Part shown: piece after piece, positions 24,301-30,300 of the stretch
Numbering within the stretch: position 1 is the first letter of the stretch
How the letters are laid out: each line of letters starts with the position of its first letter
Source of the DNA: Dallia pectoralis
Lineage: Eukaryota > Chordata > Actinopteri > Esociformes > Umbridae
Assembly: GCA_029465975.1 (NCBI GenBank)
Contig: CM055737.1
Location: 11,858,445 to 11,922,444 of the forward strand
DNA: 64,000 bases
Reading direction: 5' to 3'
Notes under the pieces: generated by a model
Seen by the model: only the letters and a program-made list of their open reading frames with translations
What the model was told of the DNA's origin: nothing
Databases searched by the model: none
Position numbers and translations under genes: made by a program

Positions 24301-25939
24301 CCTCCAAGCCACTATAGACCCATAGGAACTAGGTAACATACAAGTGCTGACCTTTGCATTAACGTGATTATTGAGGAAGACACATAGTCTCCATTGTAGA
24401 CACACTATCACCCTCTCCCCAATACCCCAGACTGTGTCCTCAGGTTGTCATCTCAGGTAAACTCGTTCTCAACGTGACCTATTTTCCTTCCATTGGTTTG
24501 ATTGGCATTCAGGGAAACAAGGCGTCTGTTGGAGAGGCTGGTGTACTCCCTGGCCCAGGCTTACCCAGAGACCGTGGTGTGTGTAGCTAGCTGGTACCTG
24601 CTACGCCACCTGCATGCTAAAGACGACCAGGAGTTGATGGATGTGAGTACAGAAGGAAGCAAATACAGGCGAGACATTTTGTCAGCATACACATGTGGGA
24701 TAGAATTACGAAGATTACAAGGAACACAGTTTTCCCCCTACGATCTTTAGTGTTAGTGTGTAAAATGAAATGTTAATTACAGTAGATGGTTGTATTGATT
24801 GTGGATTGGTTGATCGATCTGTCTGAGCTAGGCCCCGGTTCCAGCTGAAGACAAACAGCCCCTAAGCATGATGCTGCCACCACCACGCTTCACTGTGGAT
24901 ATGGTGTTCTTTTGGGTGATGTGTTTGGGAGTTATGGCCAAAAGGTTCAACCTTGATTTCATCAGAGACTTGATGTTTGATTTTGCAAACTTCAGCCGGG
25001 CTTGGATGTTTGTCTTCATAAGAAAAGGCGTCCGTCTTGCCACCCAACCCCATAGCCCATGCATATGAAGAATACGGGAGATTGTTGTCACATGTAGCAC
25101 CCAGCCAGTACAGAAATCCCTGCAGATCCATTAATGTTGCTGTAGGCTTCTTGGAAGCCTAACTGACCAGTTTTCCTCTCAGTTTTCCTTTTCAACAATT
25201 TTGGAGGAACATACAGTTCTTGGTAATGCCTCTGTTGTGCCATATTTTCTCCACTTGATGATGACTGTCGTCACTGTGTTTCATGGTATATCTAATGCTT
25301 TGGAACTTATTTTGTACCCTTCTCCTGACTGATATCTTTCAACAATGTGATACCTCTGGTGCCTTGGTAAGATCTCTATGGACCGTGGCTTCTACTTTGA
25401 GATGCAACTAAGAATATGTCAGTAGAATCCTACTGGAACAGCCGATCTTTATTTGTGATTAATCAGAGTCACTTTAAATAATGGCAGGTGTGTAATGGCT
25501 ACTATTTAACATGAGTTTGATTGTGATTGGTTAGTTCTGAACACAGACACACCTCCAGTTATAAGAGGGTGTGCACACTTATGCAACCAGGTTATTGTAA
25601 GTTTTTTTTTTTATCCCCCTCCAAGATTTCAGTTCAATTGAATTGTTCATGTTATAGGTCACATTAAAGGGTGGGGAAAGTTCTGACATGATTTATCTTT
25701 CTCAAATTTTTTCAAATCACATACACCTGTCATTTTACCATGGGCGTCAAGACTTTTCATATCCACTGTAGGAAAGAGACGGTAGCTGTACAAATTGAAT
25801 CCCAAATCCTCTCTCTGACAAGTTGTTCAGTTTAACACTGTTTGTGTGTCTTTCTTTTCTTCAGACTCTGATGGATCAAGCTAAAGCCAGGGCAGATGGC
25901 AGACTGTTGGAGTTCCACACACTGCTCACCTCTGGCTGA
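547..25939 (+). CDS. ttc37: ttc37/skic3 (SKI3, SKI complex TPR scaffold), 37 exons, 5'-partial
   Basis: SKI3 is the tetratricopeptide scaffold of the cytoplasmic SKI complex. It holds the SKI2 helicase and WD-repeat SKI8 and passes mRNA to the exosome for 3'-to-5' decay; human loss causes trichohepatoenteric syndrome. Joining 37 exons with GT/AG borders and compatible phases gives 1448 codons and a TGA at 25937-25939. The order of blocks matches vertebrate SKI3 as I remember it (human about 1564 residues): [55 protein letters not shown]-type helical repeats run through most of the chain. The first exon here aligns near human residue 110, so the N-terminus is outside the window. Roughly two fifths of the gene is minisatellite DNA, almost all intronic. 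No frameshift or internal stop was found in the exons. Identification is from recalled family sequence; alignment was not run. The current symbol is skic3. Confidence 0.95.
720..860 (+). CDS. ttc37: ttc37 exon 2 of window
   Basis: Acceptor cctgtag, donor gtaaga; 47 codons, phase 0 at both ends. Begins [16 protein letters not shown] and ends DTETQQH, matching the VARTWHKLI region of mammalian SKI3. Confidence 0.92.
1000..1098 (+). CDS. ttc37: ttc37 exon 3 of window
   Basis: Acceptor ttcatag, donor gtaagt; 33 codons. Encodes [13 protein letters not shown] then the acidic PGEDHQKL stretch. Confidence 0.92.
1225..1333 (+). CDS. ttc37: ttc37 exon 4 of window
   Basis: Acceptor ccccag, donor gtaagt. 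Contains [13 protein letters not shown], a strongly conserved SKI3 block. Ends one base into a codon, before a 2.0 kb intron that carries a minisatellite and a transposon. Confidence 0.92.
1973..2860 (+). mobile_element. short hAT-family transposon with BED-finger remnant
   Basis: An 888 bp element with imperfect inverted ends (taggcctgtcgcgata at left; complement of tatcgtgacagcccga at right). It is flanked by the perfect 8 bp duplication tatgggag at 1965-1972 and 2861-2868; 8 bp duplications are the hAT signature. Inside, 2340-2576 (+) encodes 78 residues like the BED zinc finger at the start of ZBED-type hAT transposases: VWEHLGFK, a Cys, then a His-rich [10 protein letters not shown]. The expected second Cys of the CxxC pair reads Gly (VCRLGLK). 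The catalytic domain is absent, so the copy is non-autonomous. Confidence 0.85.
2340..2576 (+). pseudogene. BED zinc-finger fragment of hAT transposase
   Basis: A 78-residue open frame starting [15 protein letters not shown] inside the hAT element. It holds the BED-finger N-terminus and its His pair, but one zinc-ligand Cys is lost (CRLG). The frame stops soon after the finger and no RNase-H-like transposase core follows. A relic rather than a working gene. Confidence 0.7.
3367..3507 (+). CDS. ttc37: ttc37 exon 5 of window
   Basis: Acceptor ccctag, donor gtgagc. Encodes [16 protein letters not shown] then [10 protein letters not shown], a typical TPR helix pair. Confidence 0.93.
3635..3736 (+). 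CDS. ttc37: ttc37 exon 6 of window
   Basis: Acceptor ttttcag, donor gtacac. Encodes [16 protein letters not shown], aligned to AEAQVKMHRPKEAVLS of mammalian SKI3. Confidence 0.93.
3836..3960 (+). CDS. ttc37: ttc37 exon 7 of window
   Basis: Acceptor tctcag, donor gtatac. Encodes [15 protein letters not shown] and ALKSFDQ; ends in phase 0. Confidence 0.92.
4063..4149 (+). CDS. ttc37: ttc37 exon 8 of window
   Basis: Acceptor tttatag, donor gtaagc; 29 codons. Encodes [17 protein letters not shown], a TPR consensus-like helix. Confidence 0.92.
4274..4377 (+). CDS. ttc37: ttc37 exon 9 of window
   Basis: Acceptor tatcag, donor gtgtgt. Encodes [19 protein letters not shown]; ends two bases into a Ser codon finished by exon 10. 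Confidence 0.92.
4539..4665 (+). CDS. ttc37: ttc37 exon 10 of window
   Basis: Acceptor attttag, donor gtaggc. Encodes [19 protein letters not shown], matching YHYQLGLTYWFMGEETRKD of mammalian SKI3. Confidence 0.94.
4867..5046 (+). CDS. ttc37: ttc37 exon 11 of window
   Basis: Acceptor ggtcag, donor gtgagg; 60 codons. Contains YLGHYYREV and CYKRAFELD, followed by [12 protein letters not shown], among the best-conserved SKI3 stretches. Confidence 0.95.
5201..5325 (+). CDS. ttc37: ttc37 exon 12 of window
   Basis: Acceptor ctctag, donor gtaaga. Encodes [17 protein letters not shown]. Its last two bases and exon 13's first base form an Asp codon (D-L-Q-A-A-L). Confidence 0.93.
5411..5661 (+). CDS. 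ttc37: ttc37 exon 13 of window
   Basis: Acceptor ggtcag, donor gtgtgt; the longest ttc37 exon here. Encodes [19 protein letters not shown], then [20 protein letters not shown] and EDYVPALK. The intron that follows starts with a GT tract and is otherwise featureless AT-rich sequence to about 5950. Confidence 0.95.
6000..6102 (+). CDS. ttc37: ttc37 exon 14 of window, 3' end repeated in a minisatellite
   Basis: Acceptor cccccag after a GT-rich tract. Encodes [16 protein letters not shown] then [13 protein letters not shown]. The first donor, ag|gttaga at 6102/6103, joins in frame to exon 15. The last 17 exonic bases (attacctacctctacag) are the 3' half of the 33 bp unit that follows, so many later copies offer the same donor in the same frame. 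The end chosen here is the shortest form; a longer exon by multiples of 11 residues cannot be excluded. Confidence 0.85.
6103..7372 (+). repeat. 33 bp minisatellite spanning exon 14 end and donor, open frame throughout
   Basis: About 38 head-to-tail copies, each 16 bases of intron start (gttagacacttccctc) plus 17 bases of exon end. The unit is 11 codons, so the exon 14 frame runs on through the whole array and stops at 7448-7450. About 17 copies, mainly in the 5' half, keep the exon-like ag|gttaga. The rest, mainly in the 3' half, read gg|gttaga with the GT intact. One copy near 6327 is irregular. A separate gene is not implied. Confidence 0.97.
7707..7889 (+). CDS. ttc37: ttc37 exon 15 of window
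   Basis: Acceptor tctcag, donor gtgagg. Encodes [15 protein letters not shown], aligned to VSCLWKLAGDACTCL, then a less conserved linker rich in Pro and Asp. The 474 bp intron after it shows nothing notable. Confidence 0.94.
8364..8490 (+). CDS. ttc37: ttc37 exon 16 of window
   Basis: Acceptor gcgcag, donor gtagga. Encodes [20 protein letters not shown] then ILLEKALQ. Ends in phase 0 directly against a minisatellite. Confidence 0.94.
8491..8803. repeat. minisatellite of 34-42 bp units starting at the exon 16 donor
   Basis: About eight copies. The first begins exactly at the donor (gtaggacagtctgctgg) and later ones begin gtagaacagtctgctgg after a ggg run, with variable ggagggaggg filler. The minus strand is open and Pro/Ser-rich, a composition effect rather than a gene. 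Confidence 0.9.
8879..8957 (+). CDS. ttc37: ttc37 exon 17 of window
   Basis: Acceptor cctcag, donor gtacac. Encodes [20 protein letters not shown]. Confidence 0.93.
9057..9118 (+). CDS. ttc37: ttc37 exon 18 of window
   Basis: Acceptor ttttag, donor gtaagt. Encodes [20 protein letters not shown], matching GNYALAQHCFIKS of mammalian SKI3. Confidence 0.94.
9222..9278 (+). CDS. ttc37: ttc37 exon 19 of window
   Basis: Acceptor ttgtag, donor gtacgt; 19 codons. Encodes [19 protein letters not shown]. Confidence 0.94.
9567..9816. repeat. AT-rich 29 bp minisatellite in ttc37 intron
   Basis: Copies of acatgttattgaattgttgt, in a 20 bp short form and a 29 bp form with an added atatgttgt. The array ends just before the exon 20 acceptor. 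Confidence 0.9.
9832..9900 (+). CDS. ttc37: ttc37 exon 20 of window
   Basis: Acceptor tcccag, donor gtacca; 23 codons. Encodes [19 protein letters not shown]. Confidence 0.94.
10038..10112 (+). CDS. ttc37: ttc37 exon 21 of window, 3' end repeated in a minisatellite
   Basis: Acceptor caacag, donor gtgaga; 25 codons. Encodes [20 protein letters not shown] and ends ELSTH. The final 33 exonic bases recur with the donor in every unit of the array that follows. Confidence 0.93.
10113..10856. repeat. 47 bp minisatellite spanning exon 21 end and donor
   Basis: About 16 copies. Each holds the donor start gtgagataaaccct and then a copy of the last 33 bases of exon 21 (ctgttcagacacac...cagtacacat). 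Copies near 10570-10670 are damaged. The unit is not a multiple of three, and gtgagataa reads a stop at the third codon past the exon, so read-through is not productive. Confidence 0.95.
11004..11145 (+). CDS. ttc37: ttc37 exon 22 of window
   Basis: Acceptor gtttag after a CT-rich stretch, donor gtatgt. Encodes [20 protein letters not shown] and [14 protein letters not shown]. Confidence 0.94.
11328..11421 (+). CDS. ttc37: ttc37 exon 23 of window
   Basis: Acceptor tggcag, donor gtgttt. Encodes [20 protein letters not shown]. Confidence 0.94.
11508..11585 (+). CDS. ttc37: ttc37 exon 24 of window
   Basis: Acceptor tctcag, donor gtacaa. Encodes [20 protein letters not shown]. Its last two bases join exon 25 as a Cys codon, giving RALCNTGQ against RLLCSTGE of mammalian SKI3. 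Confidence 0.9.
11703..11827 (+). CDS. ttc37: ttc37 exon 25 of window
   Basis: Acceptor atccag, donor gtgagg. Encodes [20 protein letters not shown] and [15 protein letters not shown]. Confidence 0.93.
12099..12222 (+). CDS. ttc37: ttc37 exon 26 of window
   Basis: Acceptor tcctag, donor gtaagt. Encodes [20 protein letters not shown] and SAKTLLFKC. Confidence 0.94.
12295..12324 (+). promoter_or_regulatory. TG-repeat splice acceptor of exon 27
   Basis: The 3' splice site tctag follows an uninterrupted TG run of about a dozen dinucleotides, with almost no ordinary pyrimidine tract. TG-rich acceptors can depend on repeat length (known from CFTR). An effect here is inference. Confidence 0.6.
12325..12540 (+). 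CDS. ttc37: ttc37 exon 27 of window
   Basis: Acceptor gtctag, donor gtacag. Encodes [20 protein letters not shown], then LSELVKHGG and [16 protein letters not shown]. Confidence 0.94.
12771..13811. repeat. 26 bp minisatellite in ttc37 intron
   Basis: About 40 copies of a 26 bp unit built on caatatcagttagtggctat, with gtgaa/gtgta and ctata/ttata variants mixed along the array. It fills most of the 1.4 kb intron between exons 27 and 28. Confidence 0.95.
13933..14005 (+). CDS. ttc37: ttc37 exon 28 of window
   Basis: Acceptor atgcag, donor gtacgt. Encodes [19 protein letters not shown], matching NPGDPALWSLLSRVVAQYA of mammalian SKI3. Confidence 0.94.
14111..14164 (+). CDS. ttc37: ttc37 exon 29 of window
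   Basis: Acceptor ttccag, donor gtatgt; 18 codons. Encodes [18 protein letters not shown]. Confidence 0.92.
14172..14931. repeat. 29 bp C-rich minisatellite in ttc37 intron
   Basis: About 26 copies of a unit holding aagcactacctgaacacccc and then ctaacccct, with shortened copies near 14420-14510. It starts seven bases past the exon 29 donor. The minus strand reads ggggttaggggg-like clusters. Confidence 0.93.
15042..15153 (+). CDS. ttc37: ttc37 exon 30 of window
   Basis: Acceptor gctatag, donor gtaaga. Encodes [20 protein letters not shown] and [13 protein letters not shown]. The 414 bp intron after it shows no notable feature. Confidence 0.94.
15568..15696 (+). CDS. ttc37: ttc37 exon 31 of window
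   Basis: Acceptor tttcag, donor gtaggt. Encodes [19 protein letters not shown], then a variable stretch and FMAVVSEK. Confidence 0.93.
15761..16199. repeat. 17 bp CpG-bearing minisatellite in ttc37 intron
   Basis: About 25 copies of cgtctagcgtagaggcc, each with two CpG. The last few copies read gcgttgagg. Copies near 15920-15960 are scrambled. Array end to exon 32 is about 125 bases. Confidence 0.95.
16325..16449 (+). CDS. ttc37: ttc37 exon 32 of window
   Basis: Acceptor gtgcag at the end of a TG tract, donor gtatgc. Encodes [20 protein letters not shown], matching SQAVTGLIDTGRISEAETL of mammalian SKI3. Confidence 0.94.
16589..16753 (+). CDS. ttc37: ttc37 exon 33 of window
   Basis: Acceptor cttaag, donor gtaagt; 55 codons. 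Encodes [19 protein letters not shown] and ends SLAAWH. Confidence 0.94.
16876..17028 (+). CDS. ttc37: ttc37 exon 34 of window
   Basis: Acceptor tgtcag, donor gtgggt; 51 codons. Encodes [19 protein letters not shown], then SLQLASQLG and [13 protein letters not shown]. Confidence 0.95.
17029..17954. other. 5' part of the 6.9 kb ttc37 intron
   Basis: Non-repetitive AT-rich intron sequence. No exon, RNA gene or recognisable transposon was found before the array that starts at 17955. Confidence 0.6.
17955..23352. repeat. 5.4 kb minisatellite of 34 bp units in ttc37 intron
   Basis: About 159 head-to-tail copies of a unit built on ttataaaggcagtgggttgg and then atgaatgtagagtg. Variants are aggctgtggg for aggcagtggg, and gagggtt or attgtgtt for gagtgtt. 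Every unit contains tataaag. Rare marker units (gcagaggg, atggagagg) recur at intervals, which indicates block duplication. No long open frame. Confidence 0.98.
23581..23891 (+). repeat. TG/TC composite repeat forming the exon 35 acceptor
   Basis: Alternating runs of TG and TC (gtgtgtgtgtctctctctct) form loose units of 30 to 62 bp over 300 bases, ending directly in the acceptor gtgtcag at 23885-23891. All three + frames stay open because the DNA has no stop codons; the predicted Cys/Val/Ser polypeptides are artefacts. Confidence 0.95.
23892..24022 (+). CDS. ttc37: ttc37 exon 35 of window
   Basis: Acceptor gtgtcag, donor gtgagc. Encodes [17 protein letters not shown] and [13 protein letters not shown], matching [12 protein letters not shown] and LLQALLQFKRKM of mammalian SKI3. 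Confidence 0.95.
24054..24257. repeat. 49 bp tandem repeat, about 4 copies
   Basis: Unit ctgtaccccagtagctgtcc followed by ttcccaaagtatggacttca; the last copy has diverged. Intronic, starting about 30 bases past the exon 35 donor. Confidence 0.9.
24513..24642 (+). CDS. ttc37: ttc37 exon 36 of window
   Basis: Acceptor attcag, donor gtgagt. Encodes [19 protein letters not shown] and [17 protein letters not shown], nearly identical to the mammalian C-terminal block. Confidence 0.96.
24828..25770 (-). mobile_element. decayed Tc1/mariner transposon in ttc37 intron
   Basis: On the minus strand, 25100 down to 24828 encodes a Tc1-like transposase fragment: [27 protein letters not shown] and [20 protein letters not shown]. 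The part expected to hold the catalytic WSDE block is degenerate, and the C-terminal third is missing at 24828. The other end runs through a typical untranslated tail to ...atatccactgta at 25770. A 5' terminal piece of what looks like the same family recurs near 49532. Confidence 0.85.
25865..25939 (+). CDS. ttc37: ttc37 last coding exon
   Basis: Acceptor cttcag. Encodes [19 protein letters not shown] and ends LLTSG before TGA at 25937-25939. Same length class as the short mammalian C-terminal tail, but diverged in sequence. Confidence 0.93.
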   Translation, partial: TLMDQAKARADGRLLEFHTLLTSG

Positions 25940-26257
25940 CCTCATCCAGTAGCTGCCAGTCAGACACTCACCAGACAATACATGACCTGAAGTCAGCAAT
26001 AATATATCAATATCAACTACTCCAACGATCTCCATCCCCGCCTGACTCCTGTACTGTGTGGTTTCTGCGAATCATCTTCAAATGTTTACAGAATTGCCTG
26101 GGTTTATATGCACTTGGTTATTTTAGGTAGTCAGTCTTTACTTAGAGGGTCGTTCAACTTTAGCTAACAGAGAGTGTTGCAAGGACTGACAGGGGACCTT
26201 ACGAAGATACAGTTACTTTATAATGCCATAGTTTTCCAGGGATGAAATTGTGGTTTG

Positions 26258-26762
26258 GGTATAACTTGTTGCCTGCTCTTGTCGTATTGGCCATATTGTC
26301 AAATGTTAGGAATAACTTGTTGCCTGCTCTTGTCGTATTGGCCATATTGTCAAATGTTAGGAATAACTTGTTGCCTGCTCTTGTCGTATTGGCCATATTG
26401 TCAAAGGTTGGGAATAACTTGTTGCCTGCTCTTGTCGTATTGGCCATATTGTCAAATGTTAGGAATAACTTGTTGCCTGCTCTTGTCGTATTGGCCATAT
26501 TGTCAAATGTTAGGAATAACTTGTTGCCTGCTCTTGTCGTATTGGCCATATTGTCAAAGGTTGGGAATAACTTGTTGCCTGCTCTTGTCGTATTGGCCAT
26601 ATTGTCAAATGTTAGGAATAACTTGTTGCCTGCTCTTGTCGTATTGGCCATATTGTCAAATGTTAGGAATAACTTGTTGCCTGCTCTTGTCGTATTGGCC
26701 ATATTGTCAAATGTTAGGAATAACTTGTTGCCTGCTCTTGTCGTATTGGCCATATTGTCAAA
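26258..26762. repeat. 51 bp minisatellite, about 10 near-identical copies
   Basis: Unit ataacttgttgcctgctctt followed by gtcgtattggccatattgtc and an aaatgttag or aaaggttgg variant. The two aaaggttgg copies are three units apart, which suggests a block duplication. Frames are open on both strands because the unit is 17 codons; no protein family is recognised. Confidence 0.95.
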
Positions 26763-26812
26763 TTTCAAGTGTCCAAAACGAGTATAAGGAGTTTATTAAT
26801 GGAAGATGATAG

Positions 26813-26818
26813 AATAAA
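26813..26818 (+). terminator. candidate polyadenylation signal of ttc37
   Basis: AATAAA 874 bases after the stop codon, the first on this strand. Confidence 0.5.
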
Positions 26819-28170
26819 TTAGGCAGAGAGTGTAAATGATCCGTTTAAGAGAACAAATTGGTCTCATTTGCCGAGCACCAAACTAAAAAGCTCCTATTTA
26901 TAAGACCTACATCTTGCAAATGCAGAACAAATATTGTAGTTATACTATAAAGGATACTCGAGAAAGATTTTAAAATGGAATACTTTACAAATAGTTTATT
27001 TTACTAGCCCAAGCTAATGAACTTGAGTTCACAGACATTATTAAACGAGTGACTATCTAGCACATCCCTAGATATAACACATAATGTCTTTAAGCAAAGA
27101 CATTGGAATATAAGTCACCTTTGTGCCGGTGGTCACGTTAGCCAGGATATTGTTTACCTGTGGTGGCCCAGCTGGTATTTAAAAGACGCAAGCAGTGGGG
27201 TTCGGTTGCTAAGAGACAGCCAATAGAGATGGATGGCGATAGAGCTCTACCAATGGTTGTTCTCGCACGCTTTATTTCAATCAACTTTTGAAGTCTTTTA
27301 CTTCCATTGCACCTGTTTCGGTTTCAATCTCTATCATAACTTTCTGTGTGTTTTCACTTCTCTCTACTAGTTGGAGTGGGTTCTCTGATGTTTCAGCTGT
27401 TCTGGGAGTGGATTTTGTGGGTTTTTGCAGTAGGAATATTTTTCTTAATCTGTTCGTAACTTTGCTGAGTACCCCTGCGTATACGTTATTTTGGTTTGAC
27501 GTTCCTTGCTCATTCCCTTCCATTTTGAACTTTTTTCCCCCCTTGAACATATCACCATATGCTGTTTATCTTGCAGAAAGCCGAGTGCCTTAGTCAGAAT
27601 GGATCTAACATCTGCTTCTGGGTCCTGCCTTAACACTCGTTTATTTGCTTTCCAACAGAACCCACTGGTGTGAGACTGCTAAGTTTAGCTATGAGTCAGG
27701 ACTGAAAAGTTAAGAGTTGTGGAGTCACAATGCACGCCAGTGGGAACACCACCTATAGTATTCAGATTTAGTTTGCACTGCATACTGAGGGCGGGGTGTC
27801 TTCTCTGTGGAGCTGGCTGTAATGCGTCAGCAGTCCAGAAGTTTCCACCTGAATGTGTTTTTACTACTGATGGCTTGGTTTTATTATAATGCCGTGACAT
27901 ATTCCAACAGTGGCCATTTCTCATGCTATTGTGCTTCATGTAAGGCAATCAACCGTATAAGTGAAAAGCATCACTGGGACGTCACTGAGACAGAAAAAGG
28001 TTCCCGAAACATTACCTGAGATTGTGATTTGAATGGAGGAATCATGTTGGAAAGTAATTTCACGATTTATTAAACTTTACTCGTTGGCTTAAAAAAAAAA
28101 ATCTAATTTGCTGTGAACATATTTTTGAGTCATTGTCTTTACTGTATGACAAAACAAGGTGCAATTAAAG
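26819..28170. other. intergenic, no gene recognised
   Basis: AT-rich sequence. A minus-strand open frame at 27550-27281 (89 residues, rich in Lys, Glu and Thr) could be a retroelement relic, but no family was recognised. Confidence 0.5.
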
Positions 28171-28752
28171 ATAATGTTACATGTTGATACTGCTCTGTGT
28201 GAAAGTCTCCAAGTACGGTGATAATGTTACATGTTGATACTGCTCTGTGTGAAAGTCTCCAAGTACGGTGATAATGTTACATGTTGATACTGCTCTGTGT
28301 GAAAGTCTCCAAGTACGGTGATAATGTTACATGTTGATACTGCTCTGTGTGAAAGTCTCCAAGTACGGTGATAATGTTACATGTTGATACTGCTCTGTGT
28401 GAAAGTCTCCAAGTACGGTGATAATGTTACATGTTGATACTGCTCTGTGTGAAAGTCTCCAAGTACGGTGATAATATTACATGTTGATACTGCTCTGTGT
28501 GAAAGTCTCCAAGTACAGTGATAATGTTACATGTTGATACTGCTCTGTGTGAAAGTCTCCAAGTACGGTGATAATGTTACATGTTGATACTGCTCTGTGT
28601 GAAAGTCTCCAAGTACGGTGATAATATTACATGTTGATACTGCTCTGTGTGAAAGTCTCCAAGTACGGTGATAATGTTACATGTTGATACTGCTCTGTGT
28701 GAAAGTCTCCAAGTACGGTGATAATATTACATGTTGATACTGCAGTACGGTG
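28171..28752. repeat. 50 bp minisatellite, about 11.6 copies
   Basis: Unit ataatgttacatgttgatac followed by tgctctgtgtgaaagtctcc and aagtacggtg. Copies are nearly identical; differences are ataatatt for ataatgtt and one acagtg. Confidence 0.97.
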
Positions 28753-30300
28753 ACTGCTAGTTGGTCATGAGCCCCAAAACATAGAATATACTTTATTGTA
28801 CCAAACGTTTCATAGGTGCAATACATGCCATTAGAACCCCTGTGGATTTGACCAGCACCCGTCACCCTACAAACCCTGTCCCCCCTCACTAACCTGGACA
28901 GGAGAGGGTCATCAAAATGCTACGCTCGATCCTCACAGCAATGCAAACATCACACCTGGCTTAATACGGCCACGCTACCATTTGTGTCAATCACTGCAAA
29001 CGAGACAGGTTAGCTTTCTATTCACCTAACCCTCCCCTCCATAGGCCAACAGATAAGGGGGCGGAACCTAAACTGGAGCATTTATGACGGGACATGCGCC
29101 ACAAGCCCATTAACGGCGGATATACTAACAACAACAACAGTTCTGGCACGGAAAAACAATGGAGATGTCCAGAGCCTGACCCAAATGTATATTAAAGCAT
29201 GTATCCCAGGGTCCCTATTGAATTGCTCGGGAGTTAGAACACTGGTTAGAACACTGTCAGCTGGGTCCCAGCCCAATTGCTGTCCCTATGCCATGAGTGG
29301 TAGCAACCAGCGGTGATCCTCCTATTAAGGAACCCGTCCTGCGCGTCACACTCCCAGTCGTGGGGTGCTATAGAGAACATTCCCCAACTCAGTAGTAGGC
29401 TATTCTGTATTTACACAGCAATAGAACCCTAGCGGGATCTACCGTTCCTTTCGGTCAGCATTACTGTGCGCTGTGTGGGTTCCATTCACTTCTCCAGCTG
29501 TCGACTTCAACCAGACCTCCGTTCACTACCCTGCACCTCTTTATACAGCTGCATCTGAAAGACAGCAAAAACAAATGGCTGCCCGTGTTCGTCTGCAACA
29601 TGAACATGCACACTAGGCTACATAAAGCTGGTGTTTTCACACATCTTCACAGCTCCACCCTCTTCACCCCCGCATCAAAGACAAGGATGTGGGGAGTGTA
29701 AATGCATCAGTCTCGAACAAGAGAATGTTGGCAGTATTGCTGTACGATGCACACACACTTTTGTTTCTAAAGGTAACTTAAGTCGCTGTGAAAATGGCTA
29801 ACTTTGCACGTTCGCTTAGTAGAAATCTCCAATTGAAGCCAAAGTCCTACTGTCCGAACGCTCATTGCTGACGTAACGCCATTGGATTACTTGTATATAG
29901 GACTTAAATTCATTGATAGTGTGTGTGAGTGAGTTAGAAGTGACCTGATTAATAGTCCTGTTTAAGCCGCTGCAGCTCTTCCTGAAGGCTGGTCTCAGTA
30001 CAGATCCGGCTGTGGAGTTGAAGCTCCTACAACTCTCCTCCAACTGGCTCCATTCCCTCCACGCAGGCTGACAGCAGCCTGAGGTCACAGCCTCTACCCT
30101 CTGCCTCTACCCGCTGCCTCAACCGGCACACGGCGGACCCACCCACACATCTTATCACACACAAAGGTTTGCCAAATACTGTTACATTTCACATCATTCC
30201 CAGGTTTTCTGTGAATTTTGGTTGGAAGACTTGTGGAAAAGAGAGGGAATAACCTGGAAATCTTTAACTCTTGGATCTTTGGGAATTTCTGGAAGCTCAA
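28753..30300. other. intergenic, no gene recognised
   Basis: Mostly unique sequence, more GC-rich than its surroundings around 28850-29700. The open frames are short and no conserved motif was recognised on either strand. Confidence 0.5.

Larger units (their letters stand above)
25940..26818 (+). other. probable ttc37 3' UTR
   Basis: Runs from the stop codon to the first canonical AATAAA on this strand (26813-26818). No AATAAA or ATTAAA was seen before it, so the 51 bp array inside is probably transcribed. A non-canonical earlier end is possible. Confidence 0.55.

Noticed and set aside
26199..26809. Open frames of about 180 codons on both strands
   Set aside because: Caused by a 51 bp unit without stops; both strands open is typical of such arrays, and no start context or family is seen.
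28171..28752. CRISPR-like direct repeats
   Set aside because: Units are head-to-tail without unique spacers, in a eukaryotic intergenic region.
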